From Eublepharis macularius (lineage: Eukaryota; Chordata; Lepidosauria; Squamata; Eublepharidae), in the NCBI RefSeq assembly GCF_028583425.1, contig NC_072801.1, forward strand, positions 58,419,766 through 58,483,765: a DNA stretch of 64,000 nucleotides, read 5' to 3'. Each line of letters begins with the position of its first letter. The first letter of the stretch is position 1. Under the pieces are notes generated by a model. That model did no database searches. It was not told where the DNA came from and worked only from the letters and a program-made list of their open reading frames with translations. Below, piece by piece: positions 63,174 through 64,000 of the stretch. A program made the translations under genes and the position numbers.

Positions 63174-63379
63174 CAGAGCCAAGCTACACGTGACGCCTGA
63201 CACAGGTTGGACACTTGTCAGCTTCCCTCAAGTTTTGATGGGAAATGTAGGCATTCTGGTCTTGCAGCTGTAATGGAGAGCCAAGCTGTAAAACCAGGAC
63301 GCCTACATTTCCCATCAAAACTTGAGGGAAGCTGACAAGTGTCCAACCTGTGTAAGGTATCACTTGTAGCTTGGGTCTC
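63174..63379. mobile_element. MITE-like palindromic element
   Basis: Arms of 52 bp at 63201-63252 and 63301-63352 are exact reverse complements (CACAGGTTGGACACTTGTCA at the outer end of arm 1). Outside them, CAGAGCCAAGCTACA at the left pairs with TGTAGCTTGGGTCTC at the right. No clear target duplication is seen, and the family is unassigned. Confidence 0.75.
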
Positions 63380-64000
63380 AGTGAAAATATGTTAAAAGAA
63401 AAGAGCACATTTCCTGGTAGATTCCATGGCACTGAGTTCTGTAAATAAATGCTGCATTAGAAGAAAATGGGCTAATCTTTTTTCCATATCTCCTGCATAA
63501 AATGTCTGCATAGTGAAGATTCATTCTTTGTATGATACAAAGATTCTTTGTATGACACAAACAGTATCTGAAGAAGTGGGTCCACAAAAGCTTATGGTGG
63601 AATAAATTTTTTTAATCTTCAGGGTGCCACAATACTCCTGTTAATTTTTGTTCCTGTTTGATCACTGTCCCTATTTTGGCCTCAATGTTCTGCTTTTGGG
63701 AAGGTCTCATTAAAATGTGTATAGTAGAAGTTGCTAGGATAGTCATGTTTCAGAATTCAGCTTTCTCTCTAGGGTCCCAGAAGCTTAGGCAAGGGAGCCG
63801 ATACATCTTACCTCTGATGCACATTCATATACGTATTTAGAGGTAAGAAGTACTGGAGAAATTGTTATGGTGAGGACAAGATATATCCAGTCATGGGAGC
63901 CTGTCTCATCATGACAATGCTCTCCCAGTTCTGTTCCTGATACACCCCATCATCAACATTTAGGCACCGTGCAGTGCACACCTTCCCATGATGTAGCCCA

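Larger units (their letters stand above)
61562..64000. other. Upstream flank of the vWA gene; repeats only
   Basis: No further gene recognised. A SINE fragment in inverse order lies near 62260-62345 (GACCCATCTAGTTCAGTCTT), followed by two DNA elements listed separately and a retroposon tail near 63550-63645 (GTATCTGAAGAAGTGGG, TCTTCAGGGTGCCACAATAC). The vWA promoter should lie just beyond 61561; it is not CpG-rich and no TATA box stands out. Confidence 0.5.

Overview
The window is vertebrate nuclear DNA, most likely from a squamate reptile (lizard or snake). The genes have vertebrate-type introns with conserved GT-AG borders. The repeats are a squamate mixture: BovB LINE 3' ends, 5S-rRNA-derived SINEs, Sauria-type and other tRNA-derived SINEs, CR1 and L2 LINE pieces, a Penelope-like palindrome and hAT-type MITEs. 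No bacterial, phage or CRISPR features are present. Family assignments rest on recognition by eye; no database was searched.

Five protein-coding genes can be read exon by exon. From left to right: SH2B1 (minus; its 3' half with the SH2 domain lies off the left edge); ATXN2L (plus; 23 coding exons, 11236-27329, 1020 codons, complete); TUFM (minus; 11 coding exons, 35245 to 29592, 452 codons, complete, one GC-AG intron); RABEP2 (minus; ten coding exons from 48628 to 39388, C-terminal exons not identified); and a seven-exon gene (minus, 61561 to 52833, 308 codons) for a small secreted von Willebrand factor A / integrin-I-like protein that I cannot name. CpG-rich promoters lie at about 4.9-5.4 kb (SH2B1), 9.9-11.2 kb (ATXN2L), 35.25-35.45 kb (TUFM) and 48.6-49.0 kb (RABEP2). 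ATXN2L and TUFM converge tail to tail; SH2B1 and ATXN2L diverge.

SH2B1, ATXN2L, TUFM and RABEP2 are neighbours in the human 16p11.2 block, but the order and orientation here differ: SH2B1 sits on the far side of ATXN2L, and RABEP2 lies directly upstream of TUFM. The genes serve unrelated processes: kinase adaptor signalling, RNA granules and PABP binding, mitochondrial translation, and Rab5/endosome tethering. They form a syntenic block, not a functional unit.

The right part (about 49-64 kb) is gene-poor and rich in transposons. The most notable gene is there: a signal peptide, a short acidic segment with a CD99-like motif, one vWA domain with a complete MIDAS that most resembles the alpha-M/alpha-X leukocyte integrin I domains, a proline-rich linker and a C-terminal heptad coiled coil. 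The other standout is a perfect 120-bp inverted repeat in an ATXN2L intron with 13-bp target-site duplications, i.e. a young Penelope-like insertion.
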